From Oscillospiraceae bacterium (GTDB lineage Bacteria; Bacillota; Clostridia; Oscillospirales; CAG-272), in NCBI GenBank assembly GCA_015063395.1, contig SVUF01000004.1, forward strand, positions 1-41,614: a DNA stretch of 41,614 nt, given 5' to 3'. This document shows, piece after piece, positions 8,571-16,704 of this stretch (position 1 is the first letter of the stretch; every line of letters begins with the position of its first letter). The notes below the pieces were generated by a model. It did not search any database, was not told where the DNA came from, and worked only from the letters and a program-made list of their open reading frames with translations. A program made the position numbers and the translations under genes.

Positions 8571-8640
8571 CACATAAACTTCGGCAGAGAACTTGTTTTC
8601 TCTGCCGATTTGTGTTATAATGAAACTAACGAAAAGCCTC
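8571..8640. repeat. 72-bp dispersed repeat with terminator-like hairpin, copy 2
   Basis: This segment is nearly identical to 83-154, including the hairpin CGGCAGAGAA/TTCTCTGCCG. Here TTGTTT (8593-8598) and TATAAT (8616-8621) are separated by 17 bases, so the repeat also carries a promoter-like pair pointing to the orphan gene at 8895. Whether that promoter works cannot be told. Confidence 0.75.
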
Positions 8641-8772
8641 CCTCCGAGAGGGAGGTGGCACGGCGTAGCCGTGACGGAAGGAGCTTGCGTGACTTTAGAG
8701 TTGTAGTATCTTCCTTGTTACGCACTCTCCCTCAGTCAGCTTCGCTGACAGCTCCCTCCCGGAGGGAGCCTT
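8637..8772. repeat. Multi-hairpin palindromic repeat element
   Basis: The stretch is built from perfect hairpins with 3-nt loops: CCTCCCTC-CGA-GAGGGAGG (8637-8655), CACGGC-GTA-GCCGTG (about 8658-8672), GTCAGC-TTC-GCTGAC (8735-8749) and CTCCCTC-CCG-GAGGGAG (about 8752-8768). The outer arms are complementary to each other. It fills the gap upstream of the orphan gene. I recall this type of repeat as widespread in gut Firmicutes. No gene is supported inside it. Confidence 0.75.
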
Positions 8773-8894
8773 TGGGTGCGCGCAACCTTAGGGGGATGGG
8801 CTTTGCCTGATGCCTTTGTAATACAAAGGAGAAACTTGCGATAAACAGAACGATAAATATGAATTTGTCTAACTGGTTTTTGGAGGAAACACCA

Positions 8895-9296
8895 ATGAAA
8901 TATCAGCTTCATGATTATGAGATAGATTCCTTTACTCTTGAGAAAGATTCGATTATTCTTTCGTTTCCCAATGGCTTTTATGTCGAGGATGATAACGGCA
9001 ACGAAATAAAGCCGTTAAGGCATAAACTTGTATTTACTGTCGACCGAACCTGCTGCCCTAATGAACCGTTAGAATCTTTTGTATCTATTAGGCGAATCAA
9101 TCATCGTTATACTGGCTGGAGAGATATTTCTTTTAAGCAATTTATTTCTCTTTTCAAAAAAGGAAATATGGTTATACATGATGAATACGACAGCAAGCTA
9201 ACAAACTGGAAAATGATCCAGCTTAATACAAGCACGAGCCGGTCAAATATTGAACTGTTCATAACGGACATTCTTGATATAGCCTGTTACGAATGA
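8895..9296 (+). CDS. Hypothetical protein, orphan inside repeat patch
   Basis: I do not recognise this 133-residue protein. It is soluble, with no signal peptide or membrane segment, and appears to be a mixed alpha/beta fold with alternating hydrophobic strands near the N-terminus (YEIDSFTLEKDSIILSF) and a DDNGNEI turn. It contains a few cysteines (about residues 54, 55 and 131), which are not in a metal-binding pattern. The ATG at 8895 has GGAGG 8 bases upstream, so it is preferred over an in-frame ATG at 8859. The gene is bracketed by repeats on both sides and by a 16-bp hairpin terminator, which suggests an accessory, possibly acquired gene. It resembles the size and style of orphan proteins used as immunity partners, but nothing in the sequence proves this. 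Confidence 0.7.
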   Translation: MKYQLHDYEIDSFTLEKDSIILSFPNGFYVEDDNGNEIKPLRHKLVFTVDRTCCPNEPLESFVSIRRINHRYTGWRDISFKQFISLFKKGNMVIHDEYDSKLTNWKMIQLNTSTSRSNIELFITDILDIACYE

Positions 9297-9338
9297 TATA
9301 GACGATGGGAGTCATAATCAAATACCAAATCATCGAAT

Positions 9339-9379
9339 AATTAACGCCGACAGACCCTGAAAATCTGTCGGCGTTAATT
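9339..9379 (+). terminator. Perfect 16-bp hairpin after the orphan gene
   Basis: AATTAACGCCGACAGA pairs over its whole length with TCTGTCGGCGTTAATT around a 9-base loop, followed by ATTTGG. It is a likely intrinsic terminator for the orphan gene, although the T-tract is short. Confidence 0.65.
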
Positions 9380-9411
9380 ATTTGGTTACTGCGGAGCAAA
9401 TTTCCCTATCC

Positions 9412-9459
9412 GTAGGGGCGTTCTGTGAACGCCCGCGGGCGAACACAGTTCGCCCCTAC
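9412..9459. repeat. 48-bp double-hairpin palindromic repeat, copy 2
   Basis: This copy has the same ends (GTAGGGG/CCCCTAC), length and double-hairpin plan as 29-76. Its stems are GGGCGTTC-TGT-GAACGCCC and GGGCGAAC-ACA-GTTCGCCC. The stem bases differ between copies while pairing is kept. Confidence 0.8.
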
Positions 9460-9540
9460 CGTGTGTCAGGTCAATGTATTATGATTTCTCCGCTAAGAAC
9501 ATCACCCATTCTATTCTTGCTCTTTTTTCTTTGGTTTTAA

Positions 9541-10980
9541 TTACGGCGCTTGAAGTATCACAGTAAAGCGGCACCATTTTCCTTCTTCGCTGTCAACGCT
9601 GATTTTTCCGTTCATGGCTTCAACGATGGTTCTTGAAATGTAAAGTCCAAGACCAACGCCCGATTTGTCAAGCCCGCGGCTCTTGTCAGCTTTATAAAAT
9701 CTGTCAAATACATATTTCAGCTCGTCCTTGGGAATTCCCTTACCCTCGTTGTAGACCTCGATCTTCACCTTTTTGGATTCGGGCTGTGTAATCTTAACTC
9801 TTAAAACACCCTTGTCATACGAAAACTTTATGGCGTTGTCAACAAGGTTATATAGCACTTGATGTATTGAATCGGAGTCGGCAAGAACGGGAATCTTTTC
9901 GTTTTCAAGGTCTATGTCCACCTCAAGCTCCTTTGCCTCGATCCTTGACTCATTGGACAGCATTACCTCAACTGCCTTTTGGCATATATCAAATTCTCTG
10001 ATATTGAATTTACGGTCACCTGCCTGTATTCTTGATATATCAAGCAGTGTTCCCACAAGTCTTGAAAGACGTCTGACCTCCGTTGCAACGATGCCGAGAT
10101 AATAGTCCTGCTTTTCCTTCGGGATCGCACCGTCAAGTATACCGTCTATATATCCCGAAATTATGGTCATGGGCGTTCTCAGATCATGGGAAACATTGGC
10201 AAGAAATCCGCTTCTCAGCTTTTCAAGCTCGGCGAGAGACTCCGCCATGCTGTTCATGGTGGCGGCAAGCTCTGCGATCTCGTCCTTTCCAACGACCTGA
10301 ACCCTTACGTCAAAATTACCTGCCGCAAAGCTTTTTGCCGCTTTGTCGATGTTTTTGAGGGGCACAACGATCCTTTCCGAAATGAAATAGCAGCCGATCA
10401 TTCCCGCAATCAGCACAAGAGTGGCAATTCGGGACATGGTACCGATCATTCCCGCAACAAAGCTTGACATTACATTCATGGGAGTTGCCGCAACAACGAT
10501 TCCGTGGTTATCCCCTGTGGAAAGCTCAATTGCCTTGAGACAGTATTCCTCGTCAAAAAGCCCTTCAACTTCTCCGACAAATGTATATGCCTGATCCGAT
10601 GTCAGAACATTGTTCATTATAAATCCGGGAACGGATTTGTTTCTCAGCTTGGATCCGCTGCTGCATACACTTATATCCCCATTGGGATTGGCTATAAATA
10701 TTACCGTATTGGTGCAATCCGCAATGCCCGATATCTGCACCTCAAGGGATTCCCTTTCGTCGTTTATAAAGGAAAAATAGTCCCTTACGACACCGTCACC
10801 GATATACACCGCATATGCTCTGTCCACCATTACCTTCACGGATTCTGCCGCGTGAGTTACACTGTTGGTTCTTTCATTTGTGGAAACCGTTCCAACAAAT
10901 ATAAAGAACAAAACCGAAAAGCTCACCGCAAAGATCAGCAGGAAGCATACCATATATTTTACAAATACGCTTTTGAACAC
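9541..10980 (-). CDS. Sensor histidine kinase (two-component system 2)
   Basis: Counting from the GTG at 10980, the product has 479 residues. A membrane segment at about 8-30 is followed by an external sensor region of about 140 residues, a second membrane segment (about 175-202), a HAMP linker (FAAGNFDVRV), the H-box NVSHDLRTP with the phospho-acceptor His at about residue 265, and N, G1, F and G2 boxes (NLVDNAIKF, NEGKGI, VFDRFYKAD, GVGLGLYIS). The start was chosen because AGAGG lies 8 bases upstream of it; the in-frame GTG at 10989 overlaps that ribosome site. The matching regulator is upstream at 11298-11990, but a repeat array lies between the two genes. The signal is unknown. Confidence 0.92.
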   Translation of the reverse strand: MFKSVFVKYMVCFLLIFAVSFSVLFFIFVGTVSTNERTNSVTHAAESVKVMVDRAYAVYIGDGVVRDYFSFINDERESLEVQISGIADCTNTVIFIANPNGDISVCSSGSKLRNKSVPGFIMNNVLTSDQAYTFVGEVEGLFDEEYCLKAIELSTGDNHGIVVAATPMNVMSSFVAGMIGTMSRIATLVLIAGMIGCYFISERIVVPLKNIDKAAKSFAAGNFDVRVQVVGKDEIAELAATMNSMAESLAELEKLRSGFLANVSHDLRTPMTIISGYIDGILDGAIPKEKQDYYLGIVATEVRRLSRLVGTLLDISRIQAGDRKFNIREFDICQKAVEVMLSNESRIEAKELEVDIDLENEKIPVLADSDSIHQVLYNLVDNAIKFSYDKGVLRVKITQPESKKVKIEVYNEGKGIPKDELKYVFDRFYKADKSRGLDKSGVGLGLYISRTIVEAMNGKISVDSEEGKWCRFTVILQAP

Positions 10981-11040
10981 CTTGTTCACCTCTCAATTGA
11001 ACACTTTATACACTGTTACTGAAATATACCGAAACTAAAA

Positions 11041-11085
11041 AGGGGCTGTAAAAAACTCAAAGAGTTTTTATGCAGCTCCTTTTAC
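11041..11085. terminator. Bidirectional terminator-like hairpin between regulator and kinase genes
   Basis: AGGGGCTGTAAAAAACTC pairs with GAGTTTTTATGCAGCTCCT around an AAA loop, flanked by AAAA on the left and TTT on the right. It can act in either direction. In the minus direction it stands between the response regulator and the histidine kinase. The same stem type (GGCTGTAAA and so on) recurs at 20131, 31281 and 38531. Confidence 0.6.
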
Positions 11086-11110
11086 TGTGGGTGACTGAAA
11101 CCCTTTTTGA

Positions 11111-11297
11111 TATTATGGAAAAATACTCGTTTTTGGAGTAATTCAAATTTATAAAGTCGCACTGTTGTATGGTGCAGCTTTCCCTGCAGCCGTGGGCTGC
11201 TTATTTACATTATGGGAAATTACTCGGTTTGGGAGTAATTCAAATTTATAAAGTCGCACTGTTACAGAGTGCAGCTTCCCCTGCAGCCGTGGGCTGC
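11111..11297 (+). repeat. Structured intergenic repeat family, two tandem units
   Basis: Unit 1 is 11111-11200 and unit 2 is 11201-11297. Each has a 5' stem (AATTACTC/GAGTAATT, perfect in unit 2), the core TCGCACTGTT, a CTGT/GCAG hairpin, and the terminal hairpin GCAGCC-GTG-GGCTGC. The terminal hairpin of unit 2 ends at 11297, directly against the stop codon of the minus-strand response regulator (11298-11300). The other members of the family lie at 17371, 24733, 31319 and 38438. Confidence 0.85.
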
Positions 11298-11990
11298 TTA
11301 TTCAAATACCTCAAACTTGTAGCCAACGCCCCAAACAGTTTTCAGAGTCCATTTGTCAGACACACCGTCAAGCTTTTCGCGGAGTCTCTTTACGTGTACG
11401 TCAACTGTACGGGAGTCGCCAAGATAATCAAATCCCCAAACCTTGTCAAGAAGCTGATCTCTTGAAAAAACTCTGTTGCAGTTTGATGCAAGGAAATACA
11501 GAAGAACAAGCTCCTTGGGAGGAATGTCCACGCTCTTGCCCTTAAGCTTAAGCTCATATTTCTGCTTGCTGATCTCTATATTGTCAAATCTTACGACCTC
11601 ATCGGACTCAGTTGTTTCTCTGGGGTTTGAACGGCGAAGCACTGCCTTGATTCTTGCTGAAAGCTCCTTCATGTCAAAGGGCTTGACAATGAAGTCATCA
11701 GCTCCAAGCTCAAGACCGAGAACCTTGTCAAAGGTCTCTCCCTTTGCTGTGATCATGATGATGGGCTTTGATGAAACCTCTCTGATCTGACGGCAAACCT
11801 CCCAGCCGTCCTTTCGAGGAAGCATAATATCAAGAAGTACAATATCGGGATCATAGGACTTGAAGAAGCTAACTCCTTCAACACCGTCGTTGGCAGTCTT
11901 AACCTCATATCCGCTGTTTTCGAGATAAAGCTTGATCATCTCGCATATATTTACGTCATCATCAATGACAAGAATTTTTGTATCCATCAT
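11298..11990 (-). CDS. OmpR-family response regulator (two-component system 2)
   Basis: This 230-residue protein has a receiver domain with the acidic pocket DDD at residues 10-12, phospho-acceptor D54 (LDIMLP) and KPFD near 103, then a winged-helix DNA-binding domain with 'SRTVDVHVKRLREKL' and 'VWGVGYKFEVFE' at the end. It resembles regulators of the YycF/PhoP group. A ribosome site (AGGAGG) and a good promoter (12045-12073) lie upstream. Its stop codon touches the terminal hairpin of the repeat array that separates it from its kinase gene. Confidence 0.93.
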   Translation of the reverse strand: MMDTKILVIDDDVNICEMIKLYLENSGYEVKTANDGVEGVSFFKSYDPDIVLLDIMLPRKDGWEVCRQIREVSSKPIIMITAKGETFDKVLGLELGADDFIVKPFDMKELSARIKAVLRRSNPRETTESDEVVRFDNIEISKQKYELKLKGKSVDIPPKELVLLYFLASNCNRVFSRDQLLDKVWGFDYLGDSRTVDVHVKRLREKLDGVSDKWTLKTVWGVGYKFEVFE

Positions 11991-12044
11991 AATATTAACC
12001 TCCTAAAATCAAACAATAATTATAATTATTCAGATTACACAACT

Positions 12045-12073
12045 ATTTTACACCATTTCTACCCCTTTGTCAA
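12045..12073 (-). promoter_or_regulatory. Promoter for two-component system 2
   Basis: On the minus strand TTGACA (12073-12068) and TAAAAT (12050-12045) are separated by 17 bases. They lie 55 bases upstream of the response regulator start. Confidence 0.65.
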
Positions 12074-12135
12074 CAGAATTCCGATAAACATTTATACATA
12101 AGTGAAAATAATTTTTAAATAATTAATAAATAAAC

Positions 12136-12164
12136 TTGATTATTTTCACTTTTTGTATTATAAT
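12136..12164 (+). promoter_or_regulatory. Promoter for ychF
   Basis: TTGATT (12136-12141) and TATAAT (12159-12164) are separated by 17 bases and lie 43 bases upstream of the start codon. Confidence 0.65.
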
Positions 12165-12206
12165 CTCTACGATATTATTATTTTTACATTATTATGAGGT
12201 GCATTT

Positions 12207-13304
12207 ATGAAACTTGGTATTGTAGGACTTCCCAACGTTGGAAAAAGCACTCTGTTCAATGCTCTTACAAACGCAGGAGCAGGAGCTGCCAACTATCCCT
12301 TCTGCACAATTGAGCCAAACGTAGGAGTTGTAACAGTCCCTGACTCAAGACTTGACTATCTTGCTGAAATTTATAGTCCCGAAAAATATACTCCTGCAAC
12401 AATTGAATTTGTGGACATTGCAGGACTTGTAAAAGGCGCTTCCAAGGGTGAAGGGCTTGGAAACAAATTTCTTTCCCACATCCGCGAGGTAGATGCCATC
12501 ATTCACGTTGTCCGTTGCTTTGAGGACGGAAATATTATTCATGTTGACGGATCCGTAAATCCTCTTCGCGACCTTGAAACCATCAATCTTGAGCTTATCT
12601 TCTCCGACATTGAGCTGATCGAACGCCGTATCGACAGAACAAAGAAAATTCTCAAGGGCGACAAAACCAAGGAGGCTGAGGTTGCTTTCCTTGAGCGTCT
12701 CCACGGGGAGCTTGAGGAGGGTAAGCCTGCAAGAGCCGTTGCCATGACGGACGACGAGCGCGAGATGATCGCTGACATGCCCCTTCTTTCAGCAAAGCCC
12801 GTAATTTATGCCGCAAACATTTCCGAGGATGATGTTGCCGACGGCGGACGCTCATCTGAGCTTTTCCTCGCACTTGAAAAATATGCTCTTTCCGAAAATT
12901 CGGGAATTCTTCCCGTATGCGCATCCATTGAGGCAGAGCTTTCAGAGCTTGACCGCGAGGACAAGGAGGCATTCCTTTCCGACCTTGGAATTACCGAGTG
13001 CGGACTTGACAAGCTCATTAAGGAAAGCTATTCCCTTCTCGGACTCATCAGCTTCCTCACAGCAGGACCCAAGGAGGTCAGAGCGTGGACTATCACAAGA
13101 GGCTCAAAGGCTCCCAAAGCGGCAGGTAAGATCCACAGCGATTTTGAGCGCGGATTTATCAGAGCAGAGGTTATTGCATATGACGATCTTGTTGAGTGCG
13201 GAGGAAATATGGTTTTTGCAAAGGAAAAAGGACTCATACGAAGCGAGGGTAAGGACTACGTTATGAACGACGGAGATATCGTTGTGTTCAGATTTAACGT
13301 TTAA
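12207..13304 (+). CDS. ychF: Ribosome-associated P-loop NTPase YchF (OLA1 family)
   Basis: This 365-residue protein is a full-length YchF. The P-loop is GLPNVGKST (residues 6-14), G3 is [10 protein letters not shown] (about 70-79) and the family's NxxE motif is NISE (about 203-206), typical of its preference for ATP over GTP. A coiled-coil helical insert and a C-terminal TGS domain ([19 protein letters not shown]) follow. YchF binds ribosomes and acts in translation and oxidative-stress control. The gene stands alone with its own promoter and terminator. Confidence 0.97.
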   Translation: MKLGIVGLPNVGKSTLFNALTNAGAGAANYPFCTIEPNVGVVTVPDSRLDYLAEIYSPEKYTPATIEFVDIAGLVKGASKGEGLGNKFLSHIREVDAIIHVVRCFEDGNIIHVDGSVNPLRDLETINLELIFSDIELIERRIDRTKKILKGDKTKEAEVAFLERLHGELEEGKPARAVAMTDDEREMIADMPLLSAKPVIYAANISEDDVADGGRSSELFLALEKYALSENSGILPVCASIEAELSELDREDKEAFLSDLGITECGLDKLIKESYSLLGLISFLTAGPKEVRAWTITRGSKAPKAAGKIHSDFERGFIRAEVIAYDDLVECGGNMVFAKEKGLIRSEGKDYVMNDGDIVVFRFNV

Positions 13305-13325
13305 GCCTATTTATAGCCATTTTAT

Positions 13326-13395
13326 AGCCGTTTTTGTTTGTAAGGTAAATTTTATTCACTTTTTTGCTTTACAATCCTAAAACGGCTGTTTTTTT
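13326..13395 (+). terminator. Terminator after ychF
   Basis: AGCCGTTTT pairs with AAAACGGCT, with a long partly paired interior, and is followed by GTTTTTTT. It lies 21 bases after the stop codon. Confidence 0.7.
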
Positions 13396-13487
13396 GTACC
13401 TTTCTACCATTGACACCGATATATATAATATTATATAATATACACGGTGAGAAAATAAAAGACACAAATTGAATCGAGGCGATTAAA

Positions 13488-14039
13488 ATGGAGGACAAAA
13501 ACATCAAGGTCATAAGATCCGCCTTGCCCGAGGATCACGAGGTTCTTGATCTTTATGACGAGGATGCAAACCCCACAGGCAAAACAATTGTCCGCGGCAC
13601 TCCCATTAAAAACGGCGAGTATTCCCTTTCCGTCCACATGTTTATCTACAATTCCAAGGGAATGTTCATTCTGCAAAAGCGCTCCAAAAAGAAAAAATCC
13701 CTTCCGGGTGTCTGGGGTGTCACCTGCGGAGCAGTATCCTCAGGCGAGGACAGCATTGCCGCAGGAATCCGCGAAGCCAAGGAAGAGCTTGGACTTGACC
13801 TCGAAAGAGATCAATTTGACTTTATAAAGAAGATCAAACGAAGATACAGCTTTATAGATATTTATTTCATAAAGGCTAAATTCGACATCAATAAATGTGT
13901 TCTCCAAAGCGATGAGGTAGAAAGCATCAAGCTTTCCTCTCCAAAGGAGCTTCTCAACATCATCATGTCCTCACCAAACATCAACAGCTCCTATTCCGCC
14001 GCTGTCAAAAGGGCAATGGAGGAGCGGGGCTTGATCTGA
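13488..14039 (+). CDS. Nudix hydrolase
   Basis: This 183-residue protein has a complete Nudix box, G-x5-E-x7-REAKEELGL (starting GAVSSGE, about residues 83-105). The N-terminal segment 'EVLDLYDEDANPTGKTIVRG' matches the group that includes isopentenyl-diphosphate isomerase-like and YfcD-type enzymes, which usually start 'ExxDvvdenNxxtG'. The substrate is probably a nucleoside or other diphosphate derivative; it cannot be told. The gene has its own terminator at 14063-14103. Confidence 0.88.
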   Translation: MEDKNIKVIRSALPEDHEVLDLYDEDANPTGKTIVRGTPIKNGEYSLSVHMFIYNSKGMFILQKRSKKKKSLPGVWGVTCGAVSSGEDSIAAGIREAKEELGLDLERDQFDFIKKIKRRYSFIDIYFIKAKFDINKCVLQSDEVESIKLSSPKELLNIIMSSPNINSSYSAAVKRAMEERGLI

Positions 14040-14062
14040 TCGCTTTTCTCTTCGGCTATAGC

Positions 14063-14103
14063 AAAAGCACTTATGGCAAGTAATTTCCATAAGTGCTTTT
14101 TTT
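14063..14103 (+). terminator. Terminator after the Nudix gene
   Basis: AAAAGCACTTATGG pairs with CCATAAGTGCTTTT around a 10-base loop and is followed by TTT, a classic intrinsic terminator. Confidence 0.8.
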
Positions 14104-14153
14104 GAAGGCGCAATGTTTCAGAATACTACTTTGGTTTGAAAAGGGTCTAACAA

Positions 14154-14843
14154 TCACTTTGATATATAGAACGGCTCGCCAAATGCACCGTTATATTTTT
14201 CAAAGGAATATACATCCCCTTTTTGGAAGCTTTCATACTCATCGTAAGAAACCTTGATGTCAAAGCTCTCGCCATGGATTTCAACACAGAACATATACTC
14301 ATCAGGTCCTTTTCTGCGTCTTTGAACATCCTTTTCAACAATTACGGTCTTGACAGTCACGGGATCCGACACATCGAGAATGTAGTTTAAATGGGAGATA
14401 TACATCGATGCCAAAAACATGAAGAGTGCCGAAAAAACAATTCCCACAAGTATCTCAATGCCTTTTCTTTTTGTCTTTCTGATATTTTTGACTGTAAAAA
14501 GAATTCCCAAGCTCAAGCCGATCACAAGAGAAATGCCCCAAAAAGGAAACCATGGACGGTTTATAAAGGTATAAACAAAGCCTGTCATCACAGAACCCAA
14601 TAAGCATCCGAGTCCCAGCGATATAATTATTTTGTTGAATACCAACACCGACTTGCTGCACTTATCCTTCAAAAGCATTTTAGAGGTTGCAAAAAATCCG
14701 ATCACACATACGATGGTTCCCAAAACGCATATGGTTATAAACTGTCTTTGTGTGAAGATCGATCTTCCAAAGTACACCGCCACCACTGTCAAAACGGCGG
14801 GAATCCAGGAGGTCCATGGATTTTTATTCTTATTTTTTGCCAT
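14154..14843 (-). CDS. Membrane protein with C-terminal soluble domain
   Basis: I do not recognise this 229-residue protein by family. It has about five membrane segments (about residues 12-25, 30-50, 65-85, 95-110 and 125-145). A soluble C-terminal domain of about 80 residues follows, with strand-like segments (VKTVIVEKDVQ, DEYMFCVEI, EPFYISK). That plan resembles DUF3592-type membrane proteins, a low-confidence guess. It follows the polysaccharide deacetylase by 12 bases and is probably co-transcribed with it. Confidence 0.7.
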   Translation of the reverse strand: MAKNKNKNPWTSWIPAVLTVVAVYFGRSIFTQRQFITICVLGTIVCVIGFFATSKMLLKDKCSKSVLVFNKIIISLGLGCLLGSVMTGFVYTFINRPWFPFWGISLVIGLSLGILFTVKNIRKTKRKGIEILVGIVFSALFMFLASMYISHLNYILDVSDPVTVKTVIVEKDVQRRRKGPDEYMFCVEIHGESFDIKVSYDEYESFQKGDVYSFEKYNGAFGEPFYISK

Positions 14844-14855
14844 ATTTATCTCCTT

Positions 14856-15569
14856 TTACAGTAATACCTCTTTGTTTGTTCCGTAAAAAATATCATCATG
14901 CCCCGAAATAAGCTTGAAAAATTCCTCAAGACGAGCCCAATAATCACTTTCAAAGTCCATTTCATAGGAATGTCCCCAGATATAGAATACTTGCGGCTTA
15001 TCGGGAGTCATTTCCACAAATTTTTTGCCCATTTCCATCATTCTGTCAAATTCAAGAACGTGATATACATTGGGGTTGAATCTATACAGATTTTCTTGAA
15101 TATCGAAGCTGTCTGTATTGGTTATGGTCCTGCAGTATTTTATGCTTGTATTATTCTTTATTATTTCCGCAACCCTGTCATCGTTGTTGACGCCTCCGCA
15201 GGGGTAAGCCATGCCAACAATGGGATATCCCACAAGCTCTTCAAGATTTTTTCGGTCCTCCTCCACCTGACGAATGATCTCCTCCTTGGAAAGAGAAGTG
15301 AGATTTGGGTGGTCAAGGGTATGCACTGCCACCTCATGTCCTTCATACAGCATTTTTACGTGAGCGGGATCTACTTTATAGTGGGAGATCTTCATTCCGT
15401 TTCTGATGAGTCTTCCGCATGTTCCCAAAAGCTCCGAATTTATATTGAACGTGCATTTTAAGTTATACTTGTTGAGAAGCTCCACAAGTCTGAAATCCTG
15501 TGTAACACCGTCATCATAGCTGAATGTGACGGCTTTTTTCTTTTTCTTTGTCCACTCAGGATACATCAT
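14856..15569 (-). CDS. Polysaccharide deacetylase (NodB homology)
   Basis: This 237-residue protein has NodB motif 1 TFSYDDG with catalytic and metal Asp (D19, D20), motif 2 HTLDH (H83, H87) and a motif 3-like MAYPCGG. The family removes N- or O-acetyl groups from chitin, peptidoglycan or xylan. No signal peptide is seen at the start, which is unusual for wall-acting members, so a cytoplasmic or small-molecule substrate is possible. The start has a strong ribosome site (AAGGAGATGAT); two adjacent ATG codons make the exact start uncertain by one residue. It is divergent from the spore genes. Confidence 0.85.
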   Translation of the reverse strand: MMYPEWTKKKKKAVTFSYDDGVTQDFRLVELLNKYNLKCTFNINSELLGTCGRLIRNGMKISHYKVDPAHVKMLYEGHEVAVHTLDHPNLTSLSKEEIIRQVEEDRKNLEELVGYPIVGMAYPCGGVNNDDRVAEIIKNNTSIKYCRTITNTDSFDIQENLYRFNPNVYHVLEFDRMMEMGKKFVEMTPDKPQVFYIWGHSYEMDFESDYWARLEEFFKLISGHDDIFYGTNKEVLL

Positions 15570-15633
15570 ATCATCTCCTTATCAGCTCTTTTCACCATTA
15601 TACCACATTAATTATCAATTGTAAATAGTGCAG

Positions 15634-15663
15634 TGAATAAACCACTAAAAATTGGGAATTTTA
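15634..15663 (+). promoter_or_regulatory. Possible sigma-G/F-type promoter for spoVAD
   Basis: TGAATA (15634-15639) and AATTTTA (15657-15663) are separated by 17 bases. These resemble the forespore -35 (GNATA) and -10 (CATNNTA) boxes with one mismatch in the -10. Known spoVA operons are forespore-expressed, so this is a plausible but weak call. Confidence 0.35.
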
Positions 15664-15693
15664 TAAAAGAAACAGATTATTTGAGGTGATGAT

Positions 15694-16704
15694 ATGCAAA
15701 AAGGAATTATTAAGCTACATGATCCGCCGTCAATTCACTCATGGGCTTGTGTGGGCGGTGAAAAGGAGTGGGAAGGTCCCCTTGGAAAATATTTTGATCA
15801 CATCGACCTTTCGGGAAGGTTTTCCATGGACACTTGGGAACAGGCAGAAAATGAGGCTCAGCGCCTTTCCTTTAATTTTGCGCTGAAAAAAGGAGATCTT
15901 TCTCCCGATGACATCGACGCTCTTTACGCAGGGGATCTGATCAACCAATGCACAGGCTCTGCCTACGGTCTTTTATCCTTTGATATTCCCTTCTTCGGAA
16001 TATACGGAGCATGCTCCACATCCGCAGAGGCTCTCACCCTTGGAGCAATTGGCATAGATTCGGGACATTTCAAAAAATGCGGTGCTGTATGCTCCTCCCA
16101 CTTTTGCTCCGCCGAGCGTCAGTTCAGATACCCTCTTGAATACGGAAACCAACGCTCACCCACATCCCAATGGACTGTAACAGCGGCAGCATCCTTTATT
16201 TTGTCAAAGGACGGCGAAGGCCCCTATATCACACATGTACTTCCCGGCATCGTCCGTGACGGAGGCATAAACGACGCCAACAACATGGGCGCGGCAATGG
16301 CTCCTGCGGCAGTGGAGACCCTCTCCCGATATTTTGCTTCCTCGGGAAAAAAGCCCTCATTTTTTGACGGCATTTTCACAGGGGATCTTGGATATGAGGG
16401 ACACTCAATTGTAATCGACCTTATGCACCGCAGTGGGTACACACTATTTGACAACTACTACGATTGCGGTATGCTTATCTATGACCGAAAGCGTCAGGAT
16501 ATGCACGCGGGAGGCTCGGGTTGCGGTTGCTCTGCCTCGGTTCTTTGCACTCATATACTGCCAAAGCTTAAAAGCGGTCAGTGGAAAAATGTACTGTATA
16601 TCGCAACTGGGGCAATGATGAGCCCTGCAAGCGTTCAGCAGGGACTTTCAATCCCCGGAATTGCCCACGCCATTCATATATCAAGCAGAAAGGATAACAA
16701 ATAA
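15694..16704 (+). CDS. spoVAD: Stage V sporulation protein AD (SpoVAD)
   Basis: This 336-residue protein matches the length and thiolase-like layout of SpoVAD, including 'GDLINQCTGSAYGL', 'FGIYGACSTSAEAL', 'THVLPGIVRDGGINDANNMGAAMAPAA' region and 'GGSGCGCSASVL'. SpoVAD is a peripheral inner-membrane protein that binds dipicolinic acid for uptake into the forespore. A strong ribosome site (GAGGTGAT) precedes the ATG. The last base of its stop codon is the first base of spoVAE. The usual upstream spoVAC is absent here. Confidence 0.95.
   Translation: MQKGIIKLHDPPSIHSWACVGGEKEWEGPLGKYFDHIDLSGRFSMDTWEQAENEAQRLSFNFALKKGDLSPDDIDALYAGDLINQCTGSAYGLLSFDIPFFGIYGACSTSAEALTLGAIGIDSGHFKKCGAVCSSHFCSAERQFRYPLEYGNQRSPTSQWTVTAAASFILSKDGEGPYITHVLPGIVRDGGINDANNMGAAMAPAAVETLSRYFASSGKKPSFFDGIFTGDLGYEGHSIVIDLMHRSGYTLFDNYYDCGMLIYDRKRQDMHAGGSGCGCSASVLCTHILPKLKSGQWKNVLYIATGAMMSPASVQQGLSIPGIAHAIHISSRKDNK

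Noticed and set aside
8610-8810. Short open frame inside the multi-hairpin repeat
   Set aside because: Its sequence is set by palindromic repeats and it has no ribosome site.
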